A program made the translations under genes and the position numbers. DNA of 64,000 bases from a bacterium (lineage in GTDB: Bacteria; Electryoneota; Electryoneia; Electryoneales; Electryoneaceae): positions 490,299 to 554,298 of the forward strand of contig JAHLLH010000003.1 of NCBI GenBank assembly GCA_020444265.1. The letters are read 5' to 3'. Of this stretch, positions 1-8,265 are shown piece by piece. The notes below the pieces were generated by a model that was not told the DNA's origin, did no database searches, and saw only the letters and a list, made by a program, of their open reading frames with translations. Within the stretch, counting starts at the first letter, position 1; each line of letters opens with the position of its first letter.

Positions 1-3000
1 GCCTGTACGGTGCCCGGTGCGCGCAAAGTTGATCTCATCCATTGCGTACGACCAGCCATCGAACCATGCCTGCAATTCCTTCTTCTGACGGCTGTTCGCA
101 TCGACATGCACCAGAAGATCAACATCACTGTCTGGCAACACATTGCCGTTCTTCGTGCTGCCGAAGAGGTAGAGGGCTTTGACCCCGAAACGTTCTGTAT
201 CCACTTGTTCGGCAATCGCCTCTACCATTTTCATCCGCCAACGCCAGTGGTCTTCCTGATCCTTGTGCCAGTGGGACCGCTTTTTCAAGCCGCTGGACGT
301 TGTCTGACCGGATCGTTGCGAGAAGATTGCCACCGCTTCGTCCACATCGGCGTTCATGAAGACACGTACCACCTTACCTTCCATCACTTCAGGGACGTTG
401 ATCACACGGACAACGTCAGCGAGGTGACGATACTCCGGTAGCATGTCAGGCAGTTTGTTCTCGGTGTCCAGCAGGAAGGATTCGTTGAAGACTGATTCCT
501 CGTCATCGGGGTAGAGGGGCAAATACCGGATGGAGGCTTCGACCAGGTCCTGGAAGAAGTGGGTTCCGAACGACAGGTCGGGCAGGTAATTACCCTTCTG
601 TTTCGCAATTTCAATCAACATGGCCGTATTGTTGATGTCGCTATAGGTGACGTTGACACCCAGCTTGATATCGCCGCGGCTGCCCCAACGGCCTGGCCCC
701 ATCAGGATAAATTGACGCTTCGGCAGGATGCTGTTGAGCTGGCCGACGACACGCCCTACCGTCATCAAATCTTCATGGCTGGAAATTTCGCTGTACTTGA
801 TCGGATCGACGTAAACCACGTGGGTGATGTCCGGAACCTTGCCATTGCTGACAAACTTGTTGGCGGTGAAGAGGATCGCGTTTTCCGGGATATCCTGCGG
901 GATCGGAGTCGATTCGATCTCCATCGAGTTGCTCTGGGGACGGCATTGCAGCAAATAGAACCGTTTCCCATCCGAAGCGTACTCGATATCCACCGGGACG
1001 CCCATTTTTTCCTCGAGGACGCGCAGGATGGTCTGCATCAGCTTGATGAAAGGGCCACGGTGGACCAGTCCCTCGAAGGTGACAACAAAATCATCCTGCT
1101 CGAAATCGAGGTTAAGTAGCGTGGTATGGGTGAGACGATTGTCCTCCAGCTTGGAGACAAGGCGTTCCACAGCCGGAAGTTCCGCGCCATGCTCCTTGAG
1201 GAAGGCTTCTGCTTCTACCGTCTCAAATTCGTTCGTGTCAAGGTTGATAACGTCCATGTAGCGTGGTGCGTAACGGATCGTTTCATCTACCGTCACATTG
1301 ACCCGCAAGCCCGGCTGACCGGGAGCCACAAGGATGGTGTAGTCGTCCGCCAGACGGTCCACGGCTCGAGTACCCAATCCCGGCACGAGGCGGATCAGGC
1401 CATCCTCTCGCTTGATCCGTGGCGACCAGCGGAACTCGTTGCGACTGAACGCCACGCCCGCGAAACTGGGCAGGAAGTAGTCCCCGACACGAGTGCCTAC
1501 CACTTCCTGGATCAGGATGCCCATTTCCTCGTGGAAATCGATCAGGCCGCGTTCCGAACGATACTCGATCGGGTCGCTGCCAAATGTCGAGGAATAGACC
1601 TCCGCGATCGCATCCATCAGGGCTTCCAAACGTTCCCGTTTCGTCCCCTGGTTGGCGAGGAAGAGGCTGGTATACTTCCCGGAGAAAGCGGCACCCAAAC
1701 GGTCCTCGAGCAGGGAGGAGGAGCGGACAATCAACGGTCCGTCGCCAAAGTCATCAAGTGCCATCGAGAGGCCCTGGATAATTTCGGAGGGGAAACGTGA
1801 ATTTTTGAAGAGTTGAATGACGTGGGGGTGTTCGATCCGTACCTGCTTCAGCCCCTTGTATTTCTGTTCGGTAATCTCTTCCAGATTATTGTGCTGCAGG
1901 AAGCTGTGGAGGCCGTCCGAGGTGATGTACCAGGTCTTCGGCATCCGCACATCCGTCAGCTCCGGGTACTCGGCGCTCATCTGTTTCAGGATACGGTTGG
2001 CGAGGAATAGCCCGGCACTCTTGCCTCCGACCTTGCCACGGCTGGAGACGGGGTGGATCAGCTTACGGATCAGGGTGATGAAGTCCTTGATCTCGACATA
2101 CTTTTTTGCGATGTCGATGAACTCGACCTGATCGGTGAGGAAGCGACGAACCAGCGCCACCTTCAGCCCCTGCCTTGTCCACTCCGGCAAATCGAGCGAG
2201 TCGAGCGAGAGGTGGTGGAAACGGCGGACCGCTTCGGAAATATCGTTGAGCGAGGTGTCGAGGTTGATCAGCGTGCGGACAAGGAAGCCGGCACGGTCTT
2301 CCTGCATCCACTGCTGGATCAGCGCACGGCTGTCCACATCCTGCAGGTTCTCCTCCGCGATCCGGAAGATTTCCTCGCTGACCAGCATGATGTTGTAGGT
2401 GTTGCTGCGCTGCATGGGACGGTTGCCATTGACATCGACACTGTCCTCCGAACCCAGCCGATGCAAGACCTCCTCGACCTCCCGGACTCCATTCATCGAC
2501 AGGTGAGTCATCATCTTGCGTGCGATGCGGACATATAGCTCCTCATCGGTGACACGCAACATGTCGACCACGACACGCCACTCTCCGCTTCGGGTGAAGG
2601 AGTCGAGCCGGTTCCCGCTACGATCCTGAAGGATCTCGGTCAGCTGACGGCGGCTTAAAAACTCGCCGAGACGAGTGGCGATGGTCCGCAGGAGCCGTTT
2701 CTCTTCCTCGTGGAAGAGCGAGTCGCTGCGCTTCTCGAGATCGTTGTCGTAATAGACCTCGACATACCCCTCAGTACGGTCGTTGACCTCGATCGGAGCC
2801 TTGTACGACCGGCTTGTCGGCCGCCGTCCAGCGGGGATGTACTGCCTGCCCTGGCAGGTGATCCGCGCGAAGCAATGGTCGGTGTAATGCCACCCGCTCG
2901 GGATCGCATTGATCACCCCATTAAAAATCGTATCCATCGGCGCATCCGTCTGCGCCAACAGCTCCTCGATTTCCAACAGGCACGACAATTCCTTCGCCCG

Positions 3001-3051
3001 TTCCTCGAGCGACTTCAACAATCGCTCGTTCGTATTAAACATCTCGGCCAT
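1..3051 (-). CDS. GAF-like / PPDK-type ATP-grasp / nucleotidyltransferase multidomain protein (partial, runs off left edge)
   Basis: An open frame of 1017 codons starts at ATG 3051 (GAGG a few bases upstream) and reaches base 1 with no stop, so the C-terminus lies outside the window. Residues about 1-150 look like a GAF-type sensor. Residues 150-335 are probably helical. Residues about 335-705 match the pyruvate-phosphate-dikinase N-terminal ATP-grasp domain: KVGGKSAGLFLA near 344, VRSSSLLEDR near 444, closing motif LLQCRPQS near 702. A conserved-looking region of unknown function follows (706-945). After it comes a nucleotidyltransferase motif, GSTKNGNVLPDSDVDLLV, at about 960-977. No phosphohistidine swivelling domain or PEP-binding barrel is seen before that motif, so ordinary PEP synthase or PPDK activity is unlikely. 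Substrate and role are unknown. Domain naming is by motif recognition. Confidence 0.85.
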   Translation of the reverse strand, partial: MAEMFNTNERLLKSLEERAKELSCLLEIEELLAQTDAPMDTIFNGVINAIPSGWHYTDHCFARITCQGRQYIPAGRRPTSRSYKAPIEVNDRTEGYVEVYYDNDLEKRSDSLFHEEEKRLLRTIATRLGEFLSRRQLTEILQDRSGNRLDSFTRSGEWRVVVDMLRVTDEELYVRIARKMMTHLSMNGVREVEEVLHRLGSEDSVDVNGNRPMQRSNTYNIMLVSEEIFRIAEENLQDVDSRALIQQWMQEDRAGFLVRTLINLDTSLNDISEAVRRFHHLSLDSLDLPEWTRQGLKVALVRRFLTDQVEFIDIAKKYVEIKDFITLIRKLIHPVSSRGKVGGKSAGLFLANRILKQMSAEYPELTDVRMPKTWYITSDGLHSFLQHNNLEEITEQKYKGLKQVRIEHPHVIQLFKNSRFPSEIIQGLSMALDDFGDGPLIVRSSSLLEDRLGAAFSGKYTSLFLANQGTKRERLEALMDAIAEVYSSTFGSDPIEYRSERGLIDFHEEMGILIQEVVGTRVGDYFLPSFAGVAFSRNEFRWSPRIKREDGLIRLVPGLGTRAVDRLADDYTILVAPGQPGLRVNVTVDETIRYAPRYMDVINLDTNEFETVEAEAFLKEHGAELPAVERLVSKLEDNRLTHTTLLNLDFEQDDFVVTFEGLVHRGPFIKLMQTILRVLEEKMGVPVDIEYASDGKRFYLLQCRPQSNSMEIESTPIPQDIPENAILFTANKFVSNGKVPDITHVVYVDPIKYSEISSHEDLMTVGRVVGQLNSILPKRQFILMGPGRWGSRGDIKLGVNVTYSDINNTAMLIEIAKQKGNYLPDLSFGTHFFQDLVEASIRYLPLYPDDEESVFNESFLLDTENKLPDMLPEYRHLADVVRVINVPEVMEGKVVRVFMNADVDEAVAIFSQRSGQTTSSGLKKRSHWHKDQEDHWRWRMKMVEAIAEQVDTERFGVKALYLFGSTKNGNVLPDSDVDLLVHVDANSRQKKELQAWFDGWSYAMDEINFARTGHRTG

Positions 3052-3150
3052 GCAAAGACCTCGGCTCGGTTACTAGTCCAGGTGTGGCGTTTTGACCCAC
3101 TGTTACGAAGGTACAATCCAATTCGACTAGCGGAAAGGTACGACAGACAG

Positions 3151-3187
3151 GGAAGAAACAGAAAGGGCGCTCCCGCTGGGAGCGCCC
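3151..3187 (-). terminator. Intrinsic terminator of gdhA
   Basis: A perfect 10-bp stem (GGGCGCTCCC, loop GCT) spans 3165-3187. Read on the minus strand it is followed by the T-rich run TTTCTGTTTCTTCC. It lies 22 bases past the gdhA stop. Confidence 0.85.
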
Positions 3188-3208
3188 AAAGACAGCATCA
3201 TCGCTAGA

Positions 3209-4495
3209 TCAGCACCACCCACGATCCTTACACGCCTGTGCGACGCGGTTGATGGAGATGGCGTAGGCGGCGTCGCGCATGTAGAGCTTCTTCTTGCGGG
3301 AGAGTTCGCTGACGGCTTTGAAGGCAGTGGTCATCTTCTCGTCGAGCTTGGTGAGCACCTCTTCACGGGTCCAGAAGTAGTTCATGTTGCACTGCACCTG
3401 CTCGAAGTAGCTACAGGTCACACCGCCGGCGTTGGCGAGGAAGTCCGGCACGACGAAAATGCCGCGACGTTCAAGCTCGACGTCCGCTTCCGGCGTGGTC
3501 GGGCCGTTGGCACCTTCCGCCACGATCTTGACCTTGTCGCTGATTTTCTTGGATGTCTCACCCGTCACCTGATTTTCCAGCGCGGCGGGGATGAGGATGT
3601 CGACATCCTGCTCGATCCAGGCGCCGCCCTCGAGGACCTCGTAGCCCAGTTCCTTTGCCTTCGCTTTGTCGATGCCGCCGAAACGGTCGGTCACCGCGAG
3701 GAGCTCGTCGATGTTGACGCCGACCGTCTTGCGGAAGGTGTAGGACGTCTGGTCGCCTTGGTCCCAACTGGAGACGGCGACAACCGTGCCACCGAGCTCG
3801 TTGTAGAGGCGGATGGCGTACTGCGCCACGTTGCCGAAGCCCTGGAAGCTTGCGGTGGTGGTGGCGGGATCGATATTCTTTTCTTTGAGCGCTTCGCGGA
3901 CGGTGTAGATCACACCATAGCCCGTCGCTTCGGTACGGCCAAGGCTACCGCCCATGCCAACCGGCTTGCCGGTGATGAAACCAGGGGCCTTGTAGCCGCT
4001 GATCTGCTCGTACTCGTCCAGCATCCACAGCATGTGTTGACTGTTGGTCATCACGTCCGGTGCGGGAACATCGTTGAGCGGGCCGACGTTTTTTGCCATC
4101 TGACGGACCCAGCCACGGCAGATCTGCTCCTGCTCGCGCATGGAGAGGTTGTGTGGGTCGCAGATAACACCGCCCTTACCGCCGCCGAGGGGGATGTCCA
4201 CCACAGCACACTTCCAGGTCATCCAGGTCGCGAGCGCCTTGACCGTATCCACCGTTTCCTGCGGGTGGAAGCGGATGCCGCCCTTGCTGGGACCGCGTGC
4301 ATCATTGTGCTGGACACGGAAACCCTGGAATACCTTCACGGTACCATCGTCCATGCGGACGGGAATACTGAAATGGAACTGACGCAACGGGTTGCGCAAC
4401 AGTTCTCTTGTGCCTTCATCGAGGCCGATTTGCTCAGCGACCTTGTCAAACTGGGCTTGGGCCATCTCGAACGGATTGAACGCCTTGCCAGCCAT
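3209..4495 (-). CDS. gdhA: Glutamate dehydrogenase (Glu/Leu/Phe/Val dehydrogenase family)
   Basis: A cytosolic enzyme that interconverts glutamate and 2-oxoglutarate plus ammonia using NAD(P). It is 428 residues, normal for the short hexameric bacterial form. GPSKGGIRFHP (about 69-79) and IPLGGGKGGV (about 99-108, carrying the catalytic lysine) are intact. PAPDVMTN contains the catalytic aspartate, and the Rossmann glycine pattern GFGNVAQYA follows. ATG 4495 is preferred over the TTG one codon upstream because AGGAG sits six bases before it. The gene is monocistronic, with its own terminator. Coenzyme preference cannot be settled by eye. Confidence 0.96.
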   Translation of the reverse strand: MAGKAFNPFEMAQAQFDKVAEQIGLDEGTRELLRNPLRQFHFSIPVRMDDGTVKVFQGFRVQHNDARGPSKGGIRFHPQETVDTVKALATWMTWKCAVVDIPLGGGKGGVICDPHNLSMREQEQICRGWVRQMAKNVGPLNDVPAPDVMTNSQHMLWMLDEYEQISGYKAPGFITGKPVGMGGSLGRTEATGYGVIYTVREALKEKNIDPATTTASFQGFGNVAQYAIRLYNELGGTVVAVSSWDQGDQTSYTFRKTVGVNIDELLAVTDRFGGIDKAKAKELGYEVLEGGAWIEQDVDILIPAALENQVTGETSKKISDKVKIVAEGANGPTTPEADVELERRGIFVVPDFLANAGGVTCSYFEQVQCNMNYFWTREEVLTKLDEKMTTAFKAVSELSRKKKLYMRDAAYAISINRVAQACKDRGWC

Positions 4496-4947
4496 CAAAA
4501 ACTCCTAAAGGTAGACTACTGCCCGTACTACAGATAGAAAAAGGGGACCGATCCCCCGGCCCCGCAACTTGTGCGAAAGGTAACAAGGCTTTTCTTCTGC
4601 TTCAACCACGCAAACTCCAGAGTCTCCGGCTCCATTCAACGATCGATCAGGCACAAGTGGACGAGAAGGAAACAGGGGGAGGGCATGAACAATTCTTTCG
4701 CTCCCAATGACTCCGGGAGATGTGTCACGATAGCTACTGAATACACAGAATTAAACCTCCGCTGACAAGCTGTCAATAAATAGCATTTTAGATCGAAATG
4801 TGAAGTAACTCCGTCAGCGATTTAACATTGTTCAGCATTCGTGAACGTTTGCAGGAACGTTCGGCAAAGGCCTGTGATTCGATTCGGAAAGGCCTACTTT
4901 ATACATTCCCCAACATATCGAACGACAGAACCACCGAGGCGATACCA
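4496..4947. other. Intergenic region between divergent gdhA and a secreted-protein gene
   Basis: 452 bases without a convincing gene. It must hold divergent promoters. A possible -10 for the rightward gene is TATACA at 4900-4905, but no good -35 accompanies it. A 27-codon ORF at 4684 has GGAGG only two bases before its ATG and is not called. No repeat or structured RNA was recognised. Confidence 0.5.
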
Positions 4948-7900
4948 ATGAGACGTTTCCCCCTCTCTTTGCTGCTGCTGATACTCCTTTATCCTCCCTA
5001 TGTTTTCGCGCAGGTAAACTTGAACGGGATTCGGCTGGATGCTTTTCTGGGCCAGATGTCGGATGAAGGGAACATCGCAGGATTTCAGGCGATGGCGACT
5101 GACTTGTATGATTCGGGAATCGATCTGCCCGAACCACCTGCCCCCCAGGGAAGCTGCCTGATGGTCAGTTTCGGCTCGATGACCGGTGCCCCAGCTTGGT
5201 ATGGGTCATTTCGAGAGGATTGGCGAGCAGACAGCTTCGACCCGTCCACCGACACTGCTGTGTTTCCAATTAACGTGCAAGTTTCCGAAGCAACCGGGAC
5301 CGTTGAACTTCAGTTTACACTTGGGGATCAGCTACCCGCGCAGGCACCTGTCTCTCTCTACCACGATGGCCTTTTTCAGGATGTACGTACCAACTCCAGT
5401 TTCTCTTTTGAAGCGTCAACCGCATCGGACCATGATCTCAGCCTGATCATCGGTACGCCACCCGAACCAACCATCACCTTCGAGAACCCCACGGGCAATC
5501 CGCTGTTTGTCAGTGGAGATCAGGAAGTGCTCGCTTGGCAGGTCCTGGGAGAAGTGGCCATCGAGGGCACGGTGGTCGACATCAGTCTGGACAACGGCTC
5601 GAGCTGGTCGACTCTGGTCGAAGAAGGCAATTTGGTCGAGGAAACTGCCTGGACTATTCCCACACAATCCACCGAGGAAGGGCAGTTGCGTGTAGAGGTG
5701 ATCGACCATCTGGATCGTCAATCCAGCAACATTGCATCGTTCCGGATCCAGGATCAGACTGAGTGGCTGACAGGAGTGCAGGTCACCGCGCCCGAAGATG
5801 GAACCCCGGTTGTTGCTGGGGAATCAGTACCCGTCAGTTGGAATTACGAAGGTGGTGACGATAATGTGAGCGGTGCGGTGGTGGAATATCGCATCTCAGA
5901 TGCTCCGTACCAGCTCGTTAGCGAAGTGACCGGGACTGGAACAACTACGACCTGGGTGCCGCCCACGGATGTTTTTTCATCCGAAGTCACCATCCGTGTC
6001 ATGGCGGAAGTGAGCGAAGGGGAGGGCTTCAGTGGGTTTGCCCAAGGGTTGACTCTTTGGCCGTTGGAGCTGCTGAACGACAACTTCGAGCTGTGGACCG
6101 ACCAGGGTGCAGAAACAGGTCCTCCCGATGACTGGGAGACCAATGGGGCCGGGTATGGCAGCTCATTCGAGGTTGTTCGCAGCGATGAGAATGCCGTCGA
6201 AGGGTTCTACAGCGCACGTTTGGAAGCGCTCGAACCGTGCAGCTTTTCTCTTCTTCAGGAGATCGCCAATCCGATTGAAGGGACTCAAGTTCTGTTGCGC
6301 GTCTCTTTGCTGGACAATGAGGTCGGAATCACGGGACGGATTGTCTTGTCTGCCCTGGACAACGCGGGGGATGTTCTACAAACCGCCAGCAGTGATGGAA
6401 CTGTTAATAGCGCAGACTTCCAGACGCTTGCCGCCAGTGTGACTATTCCTGCTTCGAGTGCAGCGCTCCGACTTGAGATCGAAGGAACCGCCACCGAAGC
6501 AGGCTACCTGCTTGCCGACCTGGTTCGTCTCGAACAATCCAGCCCGAATCCAGACATCACGTTTAGCTCTCCAACGAGTGGAGATGTGTTCACGTTTGAT
6601 GGGGAAACGACATTTGAGGTGGTGTGGAGCTACGGTGCAACAGCGCCATTTGTTGCATCTGCATCACTTGATGTGTCGTTGGATGATGGTGCTTCATGGC
6701 AGGAACTGGCCACTTTCGAGGATGCATCACCCACGACCTATTCCTGGATCGGCGAGGACAACTATTCCCTCCGAACCCTGTTTCGAGTTCGTGCAACCAA
6801 CGATGAAGGTATAGAGGGCAATGGGACGAGTGATTATTTAATTCTCCGACCATCATCAAGCAGCACCGCTCTGGATGGCGGCTGGCACCTGATCAGCATA
6901 CCCCTCGAAGCGGATGAGATGACGGTCGGTACGATTCTCCAGGATGATCTGCCAAGCGCCATTGTTTACAGCTACCAACCATCTCTGGACCCGATCTATG
7001 AACTCACAACTGAGTTGACGATAGGGGAGGGGTACTGGCTTGGTATCGATCAGGACGCATCGTTCGATGTGGAGGGGATTGCAGAAATAGAAAGCATGAT
7101 TCGACCACTCGAAAATGGATGGAACCTTATTGGAAGCGGCTATCCCATTGCGGTCCCCGTTCAGCAGATCAAGCTTGCTGATGATACGGATACTCTTTCG
7201 TTCGGCGATGCTGTAACGGCTGGTTGGGTCACATCCACTCTCTACGGCACTCCAGATGGGACAGGGTTTTATACTGAGCTGGATGAGACAGGCTCGCTGG
7301 ATGTCTGGGAGGGCTACTGGTTGGGGCTGCTGGATGGGAATCGGACGATGATCCTTCCTGCGCCTTTGCCTGATGAGGCACCGTTGCAAAGACACCCTGG
7401 GGACGATTTGGACGAACTGGACGAGGAGGGTGAATTCCTCGCACCCGTCCTGCTTCTTGTGGATGGAAATGAAACGTGCCATGTCGATCTCGGCCAAATG
7501 ATCGATGCGTCCAACGGTTATGATCCGTCCTATGACCAGCCTGCACCTCCGCCATCGCCGATACAACAGCTCCCGCGATTGACGATCCTCAATGAAGCTG
7601 AAACCCTCCCAACAGGGCAGCACTTTCTGGCGGATATTCATGCCTGTTTGAGTGAGGAAATGCCACGTGACCAGTGGTTCCTCGAGGTCACAGGGACAGC
7701 ATCTGGCACACTTGTCCTCGATCTAACAGGGGTTGCCGACGGCTTGCCCGAAGGATATGAAGCACGTCTCTTCCTGGATCAGCAGAGCTATGACCTATTG
7801 CTATCGCCTACAATCGAGCTGCCTGATTCCAATCCTGCCATCCGTCTCGAAATCTTCTCTCCTGACCTTGCAGCAATTGAACCACCCTCTCAACCCAGCC

Positions 7901-8157
7901 AGTTTGAACTCCACCGGATCTGGCCCAATCCCTTCAATGCCTCTGTCCATGTCGAAGTCGAATTGCCCTTACCAAGTCCTGTGCATGTAAGTCTTTACGA
8001 TGTGACTGGACGTCTGGTAGGGGAGTGGAGCAGAGAGCTGCAAGCGGGACGACCAACCCTGACTCTGCAACCTTCTGTCAGTTCAGGTGTCTACCTGTTA
8101 CGGATCGCTCTGCCTGGTGGTAAGGCAAGGAGTGGGAAAATCGTGGTGCTAAAGTAG
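4948..8157 (+). CDS. Secreted protein with Ig-like repeats and type IX-style sorting domain
   Basis: 1069 residues from ATG 4948, chosen because GAGG lies just upstream and a clean signal peptide follows at once (MRRFPLSLLLLILLYPPYVFAQ). The frame opens 40 codons earlier, but that stretch is not signal-like. Two Ig-like blocks carry the related phrases SLDNGSSW (near 211) and SLDDGASW (near 575). A duplicated module follows: GGWHLISIPL...GEGYWLG (near 645) and NGWNLIGSGY...WEGYWLG (near 722). The last 80 residues are a sorting domain beginning at WPNPFN, with LYDVTGRLVG and SSGVYLLRI, ending VVLK. No catalytic motif was seen. Probably exported through the outer membrane and surface-bound or released. 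Function unknown. Confidence 0.9.
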   Translation: MRRFPLSLLLLILLYPPYVFAQVNLNGIRLDAFLGQMSDEGNIAGFQAMATDLYDSGIDLPEPPAPQGSCLMVSFGSMTGAPAWYGSFREDWRADSFDPSTDTAVFPINVQVSEATGTVELQFTLGDQLPAQAPVSLYHDGLFQDVRTNSSFSFEASTASDHDLSLIIGTPPEPTITFENPTGNPLFVSGDQEVLAWQVLGEVAIEGTVVDISLDNGSSWSTLVEEGNLVEETAWTIPTQSTEEGQLRVEVIDHLDRQSSNIASFRIQDQTEWLTGVQVTAPEDGTPVVAGESVPVSWNYEGGDDNVSGAVVEYRISDAPYQLVSEVTGTGTTTTWVPPTDVFSSEVTIRVMAEVSEGEGFSGFAQGLTLWPLELLNDNFELWTDQGAETGPPDDWETNGAGYGSSFEVVRSDENAVEGFYSARLEALEPCSFSLLQEIANPIEGTQVLLRVSLLDNEVGITGRIVLSALDNAGDVLQTASSDGTVNSADFQTLAASVTIPASSAALRLEIEGTATEAGYLLADLVRLEQSSPNPDITFSSPTSGDVFTFDGETTFEVVWSYGATAPFVASASLDVSLDDGASWQELATFEDASPTTYSWIGEDNYSLRTLFRVRATNDEGIEGNGTSDYLILRPSSSSTALDGGWHLISIPLEADEMTVGTILQDDLPSAIVYSYQPSLDPIYELTTELTIGEGYWLGIDQDASFDVEGIAEIESMIRPLENGWNLIGSGYPIAVPVQQIKLADDTDTLSFGDAVTAGWVTSTLYGTPDGTGFYTELDETGSLDVWEGYWLGLLDGNRTMILPAPLPDEAPLQRHPGDDLDELDEEGEFLAPVLLLVDGNETCHVDLGQMIDASNGYDPSYDQPAPPPSPIQQLPRLTILNEAETLPTGQHFLADIHACLSEEMPRDQWFLEVTGTASGTLVLDLTGVADGLPEGYEARLFLDQQSYDLLLSPTIELPDSNPAIRLEIFSPDLAAIEPPSQPSQFELHRIWPNPFNASVHVEVELPLPSPVHVSLYDVTGRLVGEWSRELQAGRPTLTLQPSVSSGVYLLRIALPGGKARSGKIVVLK

Positions 8158-8200
8158 CTCTATCAGCCCGACTGAAATTGATCGGGTATCCCCCGAATCG

Positions 8201-8229
8201 TTGCCTTGACGTGACTTGCAGAGTATCAT
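8201..8229 (+). promoter_or_regulatory. Sigma-70-type promoter for the S8 protease gene
   Basis: TTGCCT (8201-8206) and TATCAT (8224-8229) are separated by 17 bases, 37 bases before the ATG. A nearly identical arrangement precedes trpS, which supports the call. Confidence 0.55.
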
Positions 8230-8265
8230 GTAGCTGATGAGCCGCCTTCCCCGCAGGGAGGCCTT

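Noticed and set aside
10..3207. Series of plus-strand ORFs of 60-220 codons across the left end
   Set aside because: They lie opposite a single uninterrupted minus-strand frame with clear ATP-grasp and nucleotidyltransferase motifs. They are antisense shadows.
4571..4765. 64-codon plus-strand ORF upstream of the first secreted-protein gene
   Set aside because: GTG start without a ribosome site, no family features, and the inner ATG at 4684 has its purine box too close.
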